Assembly (NCBI GenBank): GCA_040500365.1 | Contig: CP148031.1 | Coordinates: 3,267,988-3,331,987, forward strand | Origin: Dehalobacter alkaniphilus | GTDB taxonomy: Bacteria > Bacillota > Desulfitobacteriia > Desulfitobacteriales > Syntrophobotulaceae | Length of the DNA: 64,000 nucleotides | Reading direction: 5' to 3' | Part shown: one piece after another, positions 63,891 through 64,000 of the stretch | Position numbering within the stretch: the stretch's first letter is position 1 | Layout of the letters: every line of letters starts with the position of its first letter | Notes under the pieces: generated by a model | What the model was told of the DNA's origin: nothing | What the model saw: only the letters and a program-made list of their open reading frames with translations | Databases searched by the model: none | Position numbers and translations under genes: made by a program

Positions 63891-64000
63891 TGTTGATAAC
63901 GAAATGAAAAGTTGTTATGATAAATGTACATGTTCGCTCATATTTTGATGATTGGATGTGTATAATTTTTTCTTCTTTATCCGGGGTGTTATCCACAAGT
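63891..64000. other. oriC: Edge of oriC with DnaA boxes
   Basis: Perfect DnaA box TTATCCACA (63989-63997) and a one-mismatch box (TGTTGATAA, 63891-63899) in a non-coding stretch between rpmH and, presumably, dnaA outside the window. Confidence 0.7.

Overview
The window holds two different things. Positions 1 to about 41,150 are most of a siphovirus-type prophage, with nearly all genes on the + strand; its left end and integrase lie outside the window. Positions about 41,200 to 64,000 are a chromosomal block next to oriC, mostly on the - strand. The host block (rpmH-rnpA-yidD-yidC-jag-mnmE-mnmG-rsmG-parA-parB, yyaC, selB, tRNA-Sec, cvpA, ychF, rpsF-ssb-rpsR, rplI, lonC, dnaB, purA, tRNA-Lys) is the standard Firmicutes origin region. 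Sporulation-associated genes (yyaC, lonC), a selenocysteine tRNA and SelB point to an anaerobic, spore-forming Clostridia species. A Peptococcaceae-like relative of Desulfitobacterium or Dehalobacter is my best guess; this is inferred from gene content, not from a search.

Prophage early region (1-13,133): SF2 helicase, cytosine-MTase-like protein, family B DNA polymerase, a PP-loop ATPase fused to an ERF single-strand annealing protein, a YqaJ/RecB-like exonuclease, an SSB-like protein, nucleotide phosphohydrolases, a radical SAM enzyme and a primase/SF3 helicase. A 350-bp region with 13 copies of GTTGCA/TGCAAC plus an AT-rich tract follows the primase and is a likely phage replication origin (13,134-13,487).

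Packaging and cargo (13,488-19,798): the terminase small and large subunit genes are split by a 3.8-kb insert. The insert holds a - strand gene, a 21-residue hydrophobic peptide gene, divergent promoters with five copies of a 16-bp operator, a small HTH regulator, a serine recombinase, a second recombinase domain whose catalytic serine is alanine, a membrane protein and a lipoprotein.

Morphogenesis and lysis (19,800-41,107): metallophosphoesterase, portal, scaffold, major capsid protein with a C-terminal Ig-like domain, connectors, tail tube, tail chaperone pair with a textbook -1 frameshift signal, tape measure, tail hub, then a diversity-generating retroelement (DGR), and finally holin-like proteins and an amidase endolysin. 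Two free-standing homing endonucleases (HNH, GIY-YIG) interrupt the structural genes.

The most notable system is the DGR at 35,702-39,149: an avd-like gene with an in-frame UAA, a 97-bp template repeat, a YMDD reverse transcriptase and a DUF6273-like target protein. Template and variable repeats differ at 15 positions, every one an adenine in the template. The prophage ends in a strong terminator about 50 bp from the 3' end of a tRNA-Lys gene, which is the probable attachment site.
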